This document shows, piece after piece, positions 1-6,104 of a stretch of DNA of 9,041 bases; position 1 is the stretch's first letter, and every line of letters starts with the position of its first letter. The stretch is from contig DASQVO010000095.1 in the NCBI GenBank assembly GCA_035640715.1, forward strand, positions 1 through 9,041, in the 5' to 3' direction. A program made the position numbers and the translations under genes. The notes below the pieces were generated by a model. That model was not told the origin of the DNA, did no database searches, and was given only the letters and a program-made list of their open reading frames with translations. This DNA is from DASQVO01 sp035640715. Its GTDB lineage: Bacteria; Actinomycetota; Actinomycetes; Streptosporangiales; Streptosporangiaceae.

Positions 1-258
1 ACGGTCATCGCGGCCTACCCGGAGCGCCAGCGGGTGCTGGTCCAGGGCGTCAACATGGTGAAGAAGAACACGAAGGTCACTAACCAGGGCGTGCGCGGCG
101 CGAGGGAGGGCGGCATCGTCCACCAGGAGGCGCCGATCCACGTGAGCAACGTGCAGGTGATCGACCCGGCCACGAAGAAGCCGGCGCGTGTCGGCTACCG
201 CGTGGACTCCGACGGCAAGAAGGCCCGCGTCGCGCGGCCCAGCGGTAAGGACATCTGA
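1..258 (+). CDS. rplX: 50S ribosomal protein L24 (5'-truncated by window edge)
   Basis: L24 is an early assembly protein of the large subunit that binds the 5' domain of 23S rRNA. The frame is open from base 1 and ends with TGA at 256-258, leaving 85 visible residues. Only about the first 20 residues, the start of the KOW/SH3-like barrel, are missing. The visible part reads through the typical L24 core: a QGVNMVKK segment, then a conserved stretch with GGIVHQEAPIHVSNV, and a basic C-terminal tail with GYR and KKARVAR. The stop overlaps the rplE start as TGATG, so translation of the two genes is probably coupled. The position directly before rplE is the standard spc order, which supports the call independently of the sequence. 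Confidence 0.96.
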   Translation, partial: TVIAAYPERQRVLVQGVNMVKKNTKVTNQGVRGAREGGIVHQEAPIHVSNVQVIDPATKKPARVGYRVDSDGKKARVARPSGKDI

Positions 259-851
259 TGCCAGCAGCGAGTCCAGAGGCGACCACGGCGGGCCCGGCCC
301 TGCCGGACGTGCCCCGCCTCAAGCAGCGCTACCTCAGCGAGATCGTACCGGCGCTCCGCGATGAGTTCGGGTACAGCAACGCCATGCAGGTGCCTGGCCT
401 GGCCAAGATCGTGGTCAACATGGGTGTCGGCGAGGCAGCCAGGGATGCCAAGCTGATCGAGGGCGCGGTGCGGGACCTGTCTGTCATCACCGGGCAGAAA
501 CCGGCCGTGGCCAGGGCCAAGAAGTCCATCGCCCAGTTCAAGCTGCGCGAGGGCATGCCCATCGGGGCGCATGCGACCCTGCGCGGCACCCGGATGTGGG
601 AGTTCCTCGACCGGCTGCTCACGACCGCCCTGCCGCGGATCCGAGACTTCCGCGGCCTGTCCGACCGGCAGTTCGACGGCCGGGGCAACTACACCTTCGG
701 CCTGACCGAGCAGGTGATGTTCCACGAGATCGACCCGGACCGGATCGACCGGCAACGCGGCATGGACATCACCGTCGTCACGACCGCGACCACCGACGAG
801 GAGGGCCGCTCGCTGCTGCGGCGCCTCGGTTTCCCCTTCAGGGAGGGCTGA
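258..851 (+). CDS. rplE: 50S ribosomal protein L5
   Basis: L5 binds 5S rRNA in the central protuberance of the large subunit and contacts P-site tRNA. The protein has 197 residues, slightly longer than the usual 179-187 because of an Ala/Pro/Thr-rich N-terminal extension of about 18 residues. Family landmarks are the PGLAKIVVNMGVGEA segment (residues 46-60), GQKP (79-82), the basic RAKKSIAQFKLREG segment (86-99) and RGMDITVVTTA (167-177). The ATG shares a base with the rplX stop (TGATG), and a GTAAGGA element at 245-251 serves as ribosome binding site. In E. coli the S8 repressor acts on spc mRNA near the L5 start; no comparable structure can be recognised here by eye. Confidence 0.98.
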   Translation: MPAASPEATTAGPALPDVPRLKQRYLSEIVPALRDEFGYSNAMQVPGLAKIVVNMGVGEAARDAKLIEGAVRDLSVITGQKPAVARAKKSIAQFKLREGMPIGAHATLRGTRMWEFLDRLLTTALPRIRDFRGLSDRQFDGRGNYTFGLTEQVMFHEIDPDRIDRQRGMDITVVTTATTDEEGRSLLRRLGFPFREG

Positions 852-853
852 TA

Positions 854-1039
854 GTGGCGAAGAAGGCACTGATCGTCAAGGCAAAGCGGACGCCGAAGTT
901 TGAGGTGCGCGCGTACACGCGCTGCTCGCGTTGCGGGCGGCCGCGTGCCGTGTACCGCAGGTTCGGCCTGTGCCGGGTGTGCTTCCGCACGATGGCGCAC
1001 CGCGGCGAACTGCCTGGCATCACCAAGTCCAGCTGGTAA
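854..1039 (+). CDS. rpsN: 30S ribosomal protein S14 type Z (zinc-binding)
   Basis: S14 sits in the head of the small subunit. This is the short 61-residue zinc-ribbon form. Cysteines lie at 24, 27, 40 and 43 as two CxxC pairs, separated by a basic segment with Arg and Tyr residues, and the C-terminus ends in ITKSSW as in typical short S14 proteins. The start is GTG at 854, two bases after the rplE stop, preceded by a strong AGGGAGG element (840-846). The open frame extends upstream through rplE, but that part is antisense-like junk with no S14 similarity, so the GTG start reading VAKKAL is chosen. Actinobacteria often carry a second, zinc-free S14 elsewhere under zinc control, so this copy is likely the zinc-replete version (inference). 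Confidence 0.97.
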   Translation: MAKKALIVKAKRTPKFEVRAYTRCSRCGRPRAVYRRFGLCRVCFRTMAHRGELPGITKSSW

Positions 1040-1200
1040 TTCGAACCTCATCCGGCGGTCGCCGTGCCTCGGCGGGCGCCAGCAGGAATAGACCGACCTG
1101 GGCGCGCATCGCGCGCCCACCGACCACACCGAAGGTCCCCACGCCTGAGGCAGGCAGCCCGGCGCGATGAGGAAACCACGGTGAGGAGGGCCATCAGGCC
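1040..1200 (+). promoter_or_regulatory. Structured rpsN-rpsH gap with perfect 9-bp hairpin
   Basis: This is the longest gap inside the first nine complete genes, where all other spacings are 0-40 bases. It contains a perfect stem of nine pairs, TGGGCGCGC (1099-1107) with GCGCGCCCA (1111-1119), and a three-base ATC loop. A weaker CGCCG/CGGCG hairpin lies upstream near 1061-1075. A strong ribosome binding site, GAGGAGGG (1183-1190), precedes rpsH, and GGCC at 1189-1192 could pair with GGCC at 1197-1200. There is no U-tract. The hairpin may be an RNA-processing or stabilising element, a partial terminator, or a regulatory leader for rpsH. No clear promoter hexamers are seen. Confidence 0.5.
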
Positions 1201-1599
1201 ATGACGATGACCGACCCAATCGCAGACATGCTGACCCGTCTGCGTAATGCGAACGCCGCGTACCACGACACGGCGGCGATGCCGTACTCCAAGATCAAGT
1301 CCCACATCGCCGCGATCCTCCAGCAGGAGGGTTACATCGCCGGCTGGCGGGTGGAAGACGCCGAGGTGGGCAAGCGGCTGGTGGTCAGCCTGAAGTACGG
1401 CAACTCGCGCGAGCGCTCGATCGCCGGCATCAAGCGCGTGTCCAAGCCGGGCTTGAGGGTGTACGCGAAGAAGGACAACCTGCCGAGGGTCCTGGGCGGT
1501 CTCGGCGTCGCGATCATCTCGACGTCCAACGGCCTGATGACCGACAAGCAGGCCAACAAGCGCGGCGTGGGCGGCGAAGTCCTCGCCTACGTCTGGTAA
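1201..1599 (+). CDS. rpsH: 30S ribosomal protein S8
   Basis: S8 binds the central domain of 16S rRNA and is a primary assembly protein; in many bacteria it also represses its own operon. The protein has 132 residues, the usual length. The N-terminus MTMTDPIADMLTRLRNA and the C-terminal STSNGLMTDKQANKRGVGGE region, which holds the RNA-binding SNG loop, are diagnostic. Two in-frame ATGs lie six bases apart (1201 and 1207). The first is preferred because GAGGAGGG at 1183-1190 sits ten bases upstream of it, against sixteen for the second, and because MTMTDPIADML is the common form in actinobacteria. The gene is separated from rpsN by a structured gap and from rplF by only 14 bases. Confidence 0.98.
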   Translation: MTMTDPIADMLTRLRNANAAYHDTAAMPYSKIKSHIAAILQQEGYIAGWRVEDAEVGKRLVVSLKYGNSRERSIAGIKRVSKPGLRVYAKKDNLPRVLGGLGVAIISTSNGLMTDKQANKRGVGGEVLAYVW

Positions 1600-1613
1600 G
1601 AGGGGAGGCGGCT

Positions 1614-2150
1614 ATGTCGAGAATCGGACGGCTCCCCGTGACGGTGCCCAGCGGCGTCGACGTCACCGTCGACGGACGTGACATCACGGTCAAGGGGCCG
1701 AAGGGGACGCTCCAGCACACGGTGCCGGAGCCGCTGACGATCGTCCGCGAGGATAATGTCATCCGGGTCACCCGCCCCAATGACGAGGGCCGGGTCCGCG
1801 CGCTGCACGGCCTGTCCCGGACCCTGATCGCCAACATGGTCACGGGCGTCACCGACGGCTACCGCAAGACCCTGGAGATCGTCGGGGTCGGGTACCGCGT
1901 GCAGGCGCGGGGGCAGAACCTCGAGTTCTCCCTCGGCTACAGCCACCCGGTGACCGTCACGCCCCCGGAGGGCATCAGTTTCCGCGTCGAGGCCCCCACC
2001 AGGTTCGTCGTCGAAGGCATTGACAAGCAGCAGGTGGGCGAGATCGCGGCGAAGATCCGCAAGCTGCGCAAGCCCGATCCCTACAAGGGCAAGGGCGTGC
2101 ACTACCAGGGCGAGCAGATTCGCCGCAAGGTCGGGAAGGCTGGGAAGTAG
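1614..2150 (+). CDS. rplF: 50S ribosomal protein L6
   Basis: L6 lies near the sarcin-ricin loop and the factor-binding site of the large subunit. The protein has 178 residues with the expected tandem fold: an N-terminal half beginning MSRIGRLPVTVPSGVDV, and a C-terminal half that carries the L6 signature PDPYKGKGV (residues 154-162) followed by YQGE and a basic end. The start ATG follows a purine-rich GAGGGGAGG element (1600-1608) in the 14-base space after rpsH. The gene ends with TAG two bases before rplR, consistent with one polycistronic message and close translational coupling. Confidence 0.98.
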   Translation: MSRIGRLPVTVPSGVDVTVDGRDITVKGPKGTLQHTVPEPLTIVREDNVIRVTRPNDEGRVRALHGLSRTLIANMVTGVTDGYRKTLEIVGVGYRVQARGQNLEFSLGYSHPVTVTPPEGISFRVEAPTRFVVEGIDKQQVGEIAAKIRKLRKPDPYKGKGVHYQGEQIRRKVGKAGK

Positions 2151-2152
2151 CC

Positions 2153-2551
2153 ATGGCTAGCACGAAGACCAGGTCGCGTGCGCGCAGCGGGCGGCGGCTG
2201 AGCGCGCGTGCCGCGGCACAGGCGAGGCGGCACCTGCGGGTCCGCAAGAAGGTCACCGGCAGCGCGACGCGGCCCCGGCTCGCCGTGAACCGCTCCGCGC
2301 GGCACATGTTCGCGCAGATCGTCGACGACACCGTGGGCCGGACGCTGGCGTCCGCGTCCACGCTCGACGTGACGATCCGCGGCACCGAAGGGGACAAGAC
2401 GGCCAAGGCCCGCCAGGTCGGCAAGCTGCTGGCACAGCGGGCGGCCGAGGCAGGCATCACCAGCGTGGTCTTCGACCGCGGCGGCTACGCCTACCACGGC
2501 CGGCTGGCGGCGCTCGCCGAGGCCGCCAGGGAAGGTGGGCTGGAGTTCTGA
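2153..2551 (+). CDS. rplR: 50S ribosomal protein L18
   Basis: L18 binds 5S rRNA with L5 in the central protuberance. The protein has 132 residues. A strongly basic N-terminus (about residues 1-35) is followed by the RPRLAVNRSARHMFAQIVDD core. The C-terminal half ends with VVFDRGGYAYHGR (105-117) and GLEF, the family hallmark. The ATG lies two bases after the rplF stop with a weak GGGAAG element inside the end of rplF, so coupling to rplF is likely. The stop TGA overlaps an ATG (TGATG, 2549-2553), but that ATG opens a short mini-ORF rather than rpsE, which is unusual. Confidence 0.98.
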   Translation: MASTKTRSRARSGRRLSARAAAQARRHLRVRKKVTGSATRPRLAVNRSARHMFAQIVDDTVGRTLASASTLDVTIRGTEGDKTAKARQVGKLLAQRAAEAGITSVVFDRGGYAYHGRLAALAEAAREGGLEF

Positions 2552-2589
2552 TGGCCCGTAAAGCTATGCATGAGATGAGGACGAACTAA
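2551..2589 (+). CDS. Candidate 12-codon coupling mini-ORF between rplR and rpsE
   Basis: The ATG at 2551 shares its A with the rplR stop (TGATG). It reads twelve codons (MARKAMHEMRTN) to TAA at 2587-2589, whose last base is the A of the rpsE ATG (TAATG). The mini-ORF thus fills the rplR-rpsE gap exactly, with a one-base overlap at each end. A GGAAGGTGGG element inside rplR (2529-2538) lies upstream, and the ATGAGGA element for rpsE (2575-2581) lies inside the mini-ORF. I recognise no peptide family. The likely role, if translated, is to hand ribosomes from rplR to rpsE. It may also be chance, since the frame contains three ATGs in a short space. Confidence 0.4.
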   Translation: MARKAMHEMRTN

Positions 2590-3188
2590 TGCCAGGAGCT
2601 CCGCGGCGCGGCCCCGGCGGCGAGCGGCGTGACCGCCGCGACGATCGTCGTGGCGGCGGGGCCGACAAGCAGCCGACCTACCTAGAGCGCGTGGTCACCA
2701 TCAACCGGGTGGCCAAGGTGGTCAAGGGAGGCCGCCGGTTCAGCTTCACCGCGCTCGTCGTGGTGGGCGACGCCAACGGTATGGTCGGCGTCGGATACGG
2801 CAAGGCCAAGGAGGTGCCCGCGGCGATCGCCAAGGGCGTCGAGGAGGCCAAGAAGCACTTCTTCCGTGTGCCGCGCATCGCCGGCACCATCCCGCACACG
2901 GTGCAGGGGGAGGACGCGGCCGGTGTCGTGCTGCTGAAGCCCGCCAGCCCGGGAACCGGCGTGATCGCCGGCGGTCCCGTGCGTGCCGTCCTCGAGTGCG
3001 CGGGCATCCATGACGTGCTGTCCCGCTCGCTCGGCTCCTCCAACCCGATCAACGTCGTGCACGCGACGGTGACCGCGCTGAAGAGCCTGAGCCGGCCAGA
3101 GGAGATCGCGGCCAAGCGTGGCCTGCCGATCGAGGATGTCGCGCCGGCGGCCATGCTCCGGGCCCGTGCGGCCGCGGCGGCCAGTTAA
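2589..3188 (+). CDS. rpsE: 30S ribosomal protein S5
   Basis: S5 lies at the mRNA entry side of the small subunit and affects decoding accuracy. The protein has 199 residues, longer than the E. coli 166 because of a low-complexity Arg/Gly/Asp-rich N-terminus (about residues 1-28) typical of actinobacterial S5. The N-terminal double-stranded RNA-binding domain covers about 31-96 with KVVKGGRRFSFTALVVVGD (44-61 region) and VGYGKAKEVPAAI. The C-terminal domain contains LLKPASPGTGVIAGG (115-129) and RAVLECAGIHDVL. The start ATG overlaps the stop of the preceding mini-ORF, with ATGAGGA at 2575-2581 as ribosome binding site. The alanine-rich tail (AAAAAS) is ordinary for the group. Confidence 0.98.
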   Translation: MPGAPRRGPGGERRDRRDDRRGGGADKQPTYLERVVTINRVAKVVKGGRRFSFTALVVVGDANGMVGVGYGKAKEVPAAIAKGVEEAKKHFFRVPRIAGTIPHTVQGEDAAGVVLLKPASPGTGVIAGGPVRAVLECAGIHDVLSRSLGSSNPINVVHATVTALKSLSRPEEIAAKRGLPIEDVAPAAMLRARAAAAAS

Positions 3189-3203
3189 GCGGGAGCGTCA
3201 GAG

Positions 3204-3386
3204 ATGGCACAGTTGAAGGTCACCCAGATCAAGTCGAAAATCGGCGGCACGAGCGCGCAGCGTGACTCGCTGCGCTCACTCGGGCTGAAGCGGATCGGGC
3301 AGGTCGTCATCAAGCCGGACAAGCCCGAGTTCCGCGGGATGATCCAGGCCGTACGTCACCTGGTCCGCGTGGAGAAGGTGGACTAA
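3204..3386 (+). CDS. rpmD: 50S ribosomal protein L30
   Basis: L30 is a small protein on the solvent side of the large subunit. The 60-residue length is normal for the bacterial family. The sequence shows the expected LKVTQIKSKIGG start, a central SLGLKRIGQVV segment, and the end MIQAVRHLVRVEKVD. A GGGAG element (3191-3195) lies in the 15-base gap after rpsE. The stop TAA at 3384-3386 is one base before the rplO start, so L30 and L15 are tightly coupled, as in most spc operons. Confidence 0.98.
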   Translation: MAQLKVTQIKSKIGGTSAQRDSLRSLGLKRIGQVVIKPDKPEFRGMIQAVRHLVRVEKVD

Positions 3387-3387
3387 C

Positions 3388-3828
3388 ATGTTGAAGCTGC
3401 ACCACCTCAGGCCGGCGCCGGGCGCGCGGACGGCCAGGACGAGGGTGGGCCGCGGTGAGGCCTCGAAGGGCAAGACCGCGGGCCGCGGCACCAAGGGCAC
3501 CAAGGCGCGCAGCGCCATGCGCGTGGGCTTCGAAGGCGGCCAGATGCCGCTGCACCGGCGGGTGCCGAAGCTGAAGGGCTTCTCCAACGCCGGTTTCGGC
3601 ACCAGCTACCAGGTGGTGAATACCGGCAGGCTGGCGGAGCTCTACCCGGCGGGCGGTGATGTGACGCCCGATGACCTCGTGGCCAGGGGCGCCATCCGCA
3701 AGGGACAGCGCGTCAAGGTGCTCGCCGAGGGCGAGATCGGCGTGGCGCTCCGGGTGAGCGCGCATGCTTTCTCGGCCGCCGCGCGGGAGCGGATCGTCGG
3801 CGCGGGCGGGACGGTCACCCAACTCTGA
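3388..3828 (+). CDS. rplO: 50S ribosomal protein L15
   Basis: L15 is a late-assembly protein of the large subunit with a long extension reaching into the 23S rRNA core. The protein has 146 residues, close to the E. coli 144. The N-terminal third is rich in Gly, Arg and Lys (VGRGEASKGKTAGRGTKG, then the FEGGQMPLHRRVPKLKGF region), as expected for the rRNA-penetrating tail. The C-terminal globular part contains VKVLAEGEI and ends GAGGTVTQL. The ATG follows the rpmD stop after a single base, and GGAGAAGG at 3371-3378 inside rpmD acts as ribosome binding site. A strong hairpin 19 bases downstream suggests that the ribosomal-protein transcript at least partly ends here. Confidence 0.98.
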   Translation: MLKLHHLRPAPGARTARTRVGRGEASKGKTAGRGTKGTKARSAMRVGFEGGQMPLHRRVPKLKGFSNAGFGTSYQVVNTGRLAELYPAGGDVTPDDLVARGAIRKGQRVKVLAEGEIGVALRVSAHAFSAAARERIVGAGGTVTQL

Positions 3829-3846
3829 GCGGGCCGCCGCGAACAG

Positions 3847-3879
3847 CTTCCCCGCATCGGGCGCCCCGATGCGGGGAAG
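3847..3879 (+). terminator. 15-bp perfect hairpin after rplO, likely terminator
   Basis: A perfect inverted repeat of 15 pairs, CTTCCCCGCATCGGG (3847-3861) with CCCGATGCGGGGAAG (3865-3879), encloses a three-base CGC loop. It starts 19 bases after the rplO stop. No U-tract follows (the next bases are ACAATCCC), which is common for actinobacterial intrinsic terminators but makes its efficiency uncertain. It could attenuate read-through into secY or protect the 3' end of the ribosomal-protein message. It is the longest uninterrupted stem I found in the window. Confidence 0.72.
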
Positions 3880-3905
3880 ACAATCCCTGGGCCGCCAGGT
3901 AGGAT
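3877..3905 (+). promoter_or_regulatory. Candidate sigma-70-type promoter for secY-adk
   Basis: AAGACA (3877-3882) matches four of six bases of TTGACA. It is separated by 17 bases from TAGGAT (3900-3905), which fits the actinobacterial -10 pattern TAnnnT. Transcription would begin near 3912, leaving a leader of about 150 bases before secY. The -35 element overlaps the last three bases of the preceding hairpin, so termination of one transcript and initiation of the next lie side by side. The direct repeat ATACGGGA (3904-3911 and 3915-3922) overlaps the -10 and start site. The match is by eye only. Confidence 0.5.
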
Positions 3906-3989
3906 ACGGGAGCCATACGGGACTGCCGGACAGCCTCGCGTCGGCCGCGGGAAGCCGGCGGACGTGACGACTGGCCTGGCGGAATCCTT

Positions 3990-4008
3990 CAGACCCGGAA
4001 ACGGTCTG
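3990..4008 (+). promoter_or_regulatory. Small stem-loop in the secY leader
   Basis: CAGACC (3990-3995) pairs with GGTCTG (4003-4008). An alternative register gives CAGAC, one bulged C, then CG closing a GAAA tetraloop (3998-4001, GNRA type) and CGGTCTG on the other side. It lies about 55 bases before the secY ATG, inside the leader predicted from the upstream promoter. It could be a protein- or RNA-contact element, or simply local structure; nothing in the sequence identifies a ligand. Confidence 0.35.
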
Positions 4009-4061
4009 GCCAGGACCAGGAGCGGCTGGAAGACATTGATCAATCGAACCGAGGATGGCGC

Positions 4062-5375
4062 ATGCTGACCGCGTTCCTCCGGGCTTTCCGGACGCCCGAC
4101 CTGCGCAAGAAGCTGCTATTCACTGTTGCCATCGTCGCGCTATTCCGGTTTGGGTCCGCGATACCGACCCCTGGCGTATCCGAGAAGGCCATCACCTTCT
4201 GCGCGGGCGCCGCGACGAGCAGTGGCGGCGCCGCGAGTGTCTACCAGCTCATCAACCTGTTCAGCGGCAATGCACTGCTGCGGCTGTCGGTGTTCGCGCT
4301 CGGCATCATGCCGTACATCACGGCCAGCATCATCCTCCAGCTGCTCACCGTCGTGATCCCACGCCTGGAGGCTCTTAAGAACGAGGGCCAGGCGGGGCAG
4401 ACGAAGATCACCCAGTACACCCGGTATCTGACGATCGGGCTGGGGATCCTCCAGTCAACCGGGTTCGTAGAGCTGGCCAGGTCGGGAAGGCTGTACCCGA
4501 GCTGCAGCCAGACGATCATCCCGAACCCGTCGATCTTCACGATCGTCACCATGGTGATCACCATGGTGTCGGGCACCGCGGTCATCATGTGGATGGGCGA
4601 GCTGATCACCGACCGCGGCGTCGGCAATGGCATGTCCGTCCTGATCTTCACGCAGGTGATCGCCGTGATTCCCGGCGGTCTGCTGGATATCTACCGCACG
4701 AAGTCCGCCTTCGTCACCGGCATCACCGTGGTCGTGCTGATCGCGATCGTCGCGTTCGTGGTGTTCATGGAGCAGGCACAGCGGCGCGTCCCCGTCCAGT
4801 ACGCCAAGCGCATGGTCGGGCGGCGCATGTACGGCGGGACGTCCACCTACATCCCGCTGAAGGTCAACCAGGCGGGCGTCATCCCGGTCATCTTCGCGTC
4901 GTCACTGCTGTACATCCCGCAGCTCGTGGCGTCGCTATTTGGGAACCAGACCCACCCGCAGGGCTGGGTGGCGTGGATCGACCGCTATGTCGCCTCGAAT
5001 ACCTCAGCCTTCTACATGGCCGTCTTCTTCCTGCTGATCATCGGCTTCACCTACTTCTACGTGTCGATCACGTTCAACCCGGCCGAGGTCGCCGACAACA
5101 TGAAGAAGTACGGCGGCTTTATCCCCGGCATCCGGCCCGGGCGCCCCACGGCCGAGTATCTGAACTACGTGCTCACCCGCCTCACCGCGCCGGGCTCGCT
5201 GTACCTCGCGATCATCGGCCTGATCCCGATGGTGGCGTTCGCGATGATGAATGTGAGCAGCCAGATTCCCTTCGGCGGCACGAGCCTGCTGATCATGGTC
5301 GGTGTCGGCCTCGACACGGTGAAGCAGATAGAGAGCCAGCTGCAGCAGCGCAACTATGAGGGTTTCCTTCGGTAG
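4062..5375 (+). CDS. secY: Preprotein translocase subunit SecY
   Basis: SecY is the channel-forming subunit of the SecYEG translocon in the cytoplasmic membrane. The protein has 437 residues, a normal length, with about ten hydrophobic segments. The first is at about 17-35, the second at 71-95 and the last near 405-416. Landmarks are LRKKLLFTVAIVALFRFG, GIMPYITASIILQLL (81-95), the cytoplasmic loop QRRVPVQYAKR (240-250) and the C5 loop GIRPGRPTAEYL (356-367), which contacts SecA and ribosomes. The ATG at 4062 follows GAGG (4051-4054) by seven bases. An ATG at 4055 is out of frame. Two cysteines, 47 and 148, fall in segments predicted to face outside. The stop TAG overlaps the adk GTG start (TAGTG). 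A separate promoter upstream is likely. Confidence 0.98.
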   Translation: MLTAFLRAFRTPDLRKKLLFTVAIVALFRFGSAIPTPGVSEKAITFCAGAATSSGGAASVYQLINLFSGNALLRLSVFALGIMPYITASIILQLLTVVIPRLEALKNEGQAGQTKITQYTRYLTIGLGILQSTGFVELARSGRLYPSCSQTIIPNPSIFTIVTMVITMVSGTAVIMWMGELITDRGVGNGMSVLIFTQVIAVIPGGLLDIYRTKSAFVTGITVVVLIAIVAFVVFMEQAQRRVPVQYAKRMVGRRMYGGTSTYIPLKVNQAGVIPVIFASSLLYIPQLVASLFGNQTHPQGWVAWIDRYVASNTSAFYMAVFFLLIIGFTYFYVSITFNPAEVADNMKKYGGFIPGIRPGRPTAEYLNYVLTRLTAPGSLYLAIIGLIPMVAFAMMNVSSQIPFGGTSLLIMVGVGLDTVKQIESQLQQRNYEGFLR

Positions 5376-6028
5376 TGCGCATCGTCCTCGTCGGGCCCCC
5401 CGGAGCGGGCAAGGGGACACAGGCCCAGTTCATAGCCTCGCACCTGGCGATCCCGAAAATATCGACAGGTGACATCTTCCGGCATAACGTCACCAGCGGG
5501 ACGCCGCTTGGCCACCAGGCCAAGGAGTACATGGACCGTGGTGACCTGGTGCCCGACGAGGTCACGATTGCCATGGTCCGGGACCGGCTCTGCGAAGACG
5601 ACGCGCAGGCGGGATTCCTGCTCGACGGATTCCCGCGGAACGTGCCCCAGGCCGAGACGCTGAAGAAGCTGCTGGCGGAGTGGGACACGCGGCTCACCGT
5701 GGTTCTCGAGCTCATCGTGGACGAGGACGAAGTGGTGCGCCGGCTGTCCGGGCGCCGGACCTGCCGCCGGTGCGAGCGCGTGTGGCATGTCCTGTTCGAT
5801 CCGCCGACCCGCGACGGCATCTGCGACGCCTGCGGCGGCGAGCTTTTCCAGCGTGATGATGACCGCGAGGAGACGGTGCGGCACCGGCTGGAGGTCTACA
5901 GGAAGCAGACCGCGCCGCTGGTCTCCTTCTACGCCGACGAACGGATCCTCATCGGGATCGACGCGACCGGCCCCGTCGAAGAGGTTACCGAGCGGGCGCT
6001 CGCCGCGCTCCGCCCGTTCGCCCGCTGA
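5375..6028 (+). CDS. adk: Adenylate kinase, zinc-LID type
   Basis: This cytoplasmic enzyme interconverts ATP plus AMP with two ADP (EC 2.7.4.3). The protein has 217 residues, the size of long-form bacterial adenylate kinases. The P-loop GPPGAGKGTQ covers residues 7-16. The AMP-binding region includes STGDIFR (30-36), the family signature FLLDGFPRN lies at 81-89, and the LID domain is about 125-160. The LID holds C130, C133, C150 and C153, a full CxxC...CxxC set able to bind zinc, followed by RDDDREETVRHRL with the catalytic arginines. The GTG start at 5375 shares its G with the secY TAG stop and must be used to include the P-loop; GAGGG at 5359-5363 may serve as ribosome binding site. A repeat begins immediately after the TGA. 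Confidence 0.97.
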   Translation: MRIVLVGPPGAGKGTQAQFIASHLAIPKISTGDIFRHNVTSGTPLGHQAKEYMDRGDLVPDEVTIAMVRDRLCEDDAQAGFLLDGFPRNVPQAETLKKLLAEWDTRLTVVLELIVDEDEVVRRLSGRRTCRRCERVWHVLFDPPTRDGICDACGGELFQRDDDREETVRHRLEVYRKQTAPLVSFYADERILIGIDATGPVEEVTERALAALRPFAR

Positions 6029-6104
6029 GCTGTGCTGGCCCGGGGGGGGCGACCCCCCGGAACCCCCCGTCAGCTTTCCCGGGCTGGGGTCCGACACACC
6101 GGCC
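6029..6104 (+). repeat. Structured repeat A, copy 1
   Basis: This 76-bp unit starts at the base after the adk stop and is followed head-to-tail by copy 2. It differs from copy 2 by three substitutions and one G in the G-run. The first half forms a stem, CCGGGGGG (6040-6047) with CCCCCCGG (6053-6060), closed by a GGCGA loop. A second short stem pairs CAGC (6071-6074) with GCTG (6083-6086), and C and G runs beside it could extend this with a two-base bulge. The unit ends in ACACCGGCC, which recurs in copy 2 and in the B repeats. It carries no credible coding frame. Confidence 0.85.

Noticed and set aside
195..869. Long minus-strand open frame opposite rplX-rplE
   Set aside because: It lies antisense to clear ribosomal-protein genes and its product is random Arg/Gly/Pro/Ala-rich sequence; it arises from GC-rich third positions.
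596..1039. Longer S14 frame starting within rplE
   Set aside because: The added residues are out-of-frame rplE sequence; GTG 854 with a strong ribosome binding site gives the exact 61-residue family length.
6040..6060. G-quadruplex in the G-run of repeat A
   Set aside because: There is one long G-run per unit facing a matching C-run, so a hairpin is much more likely than a quadruplex.
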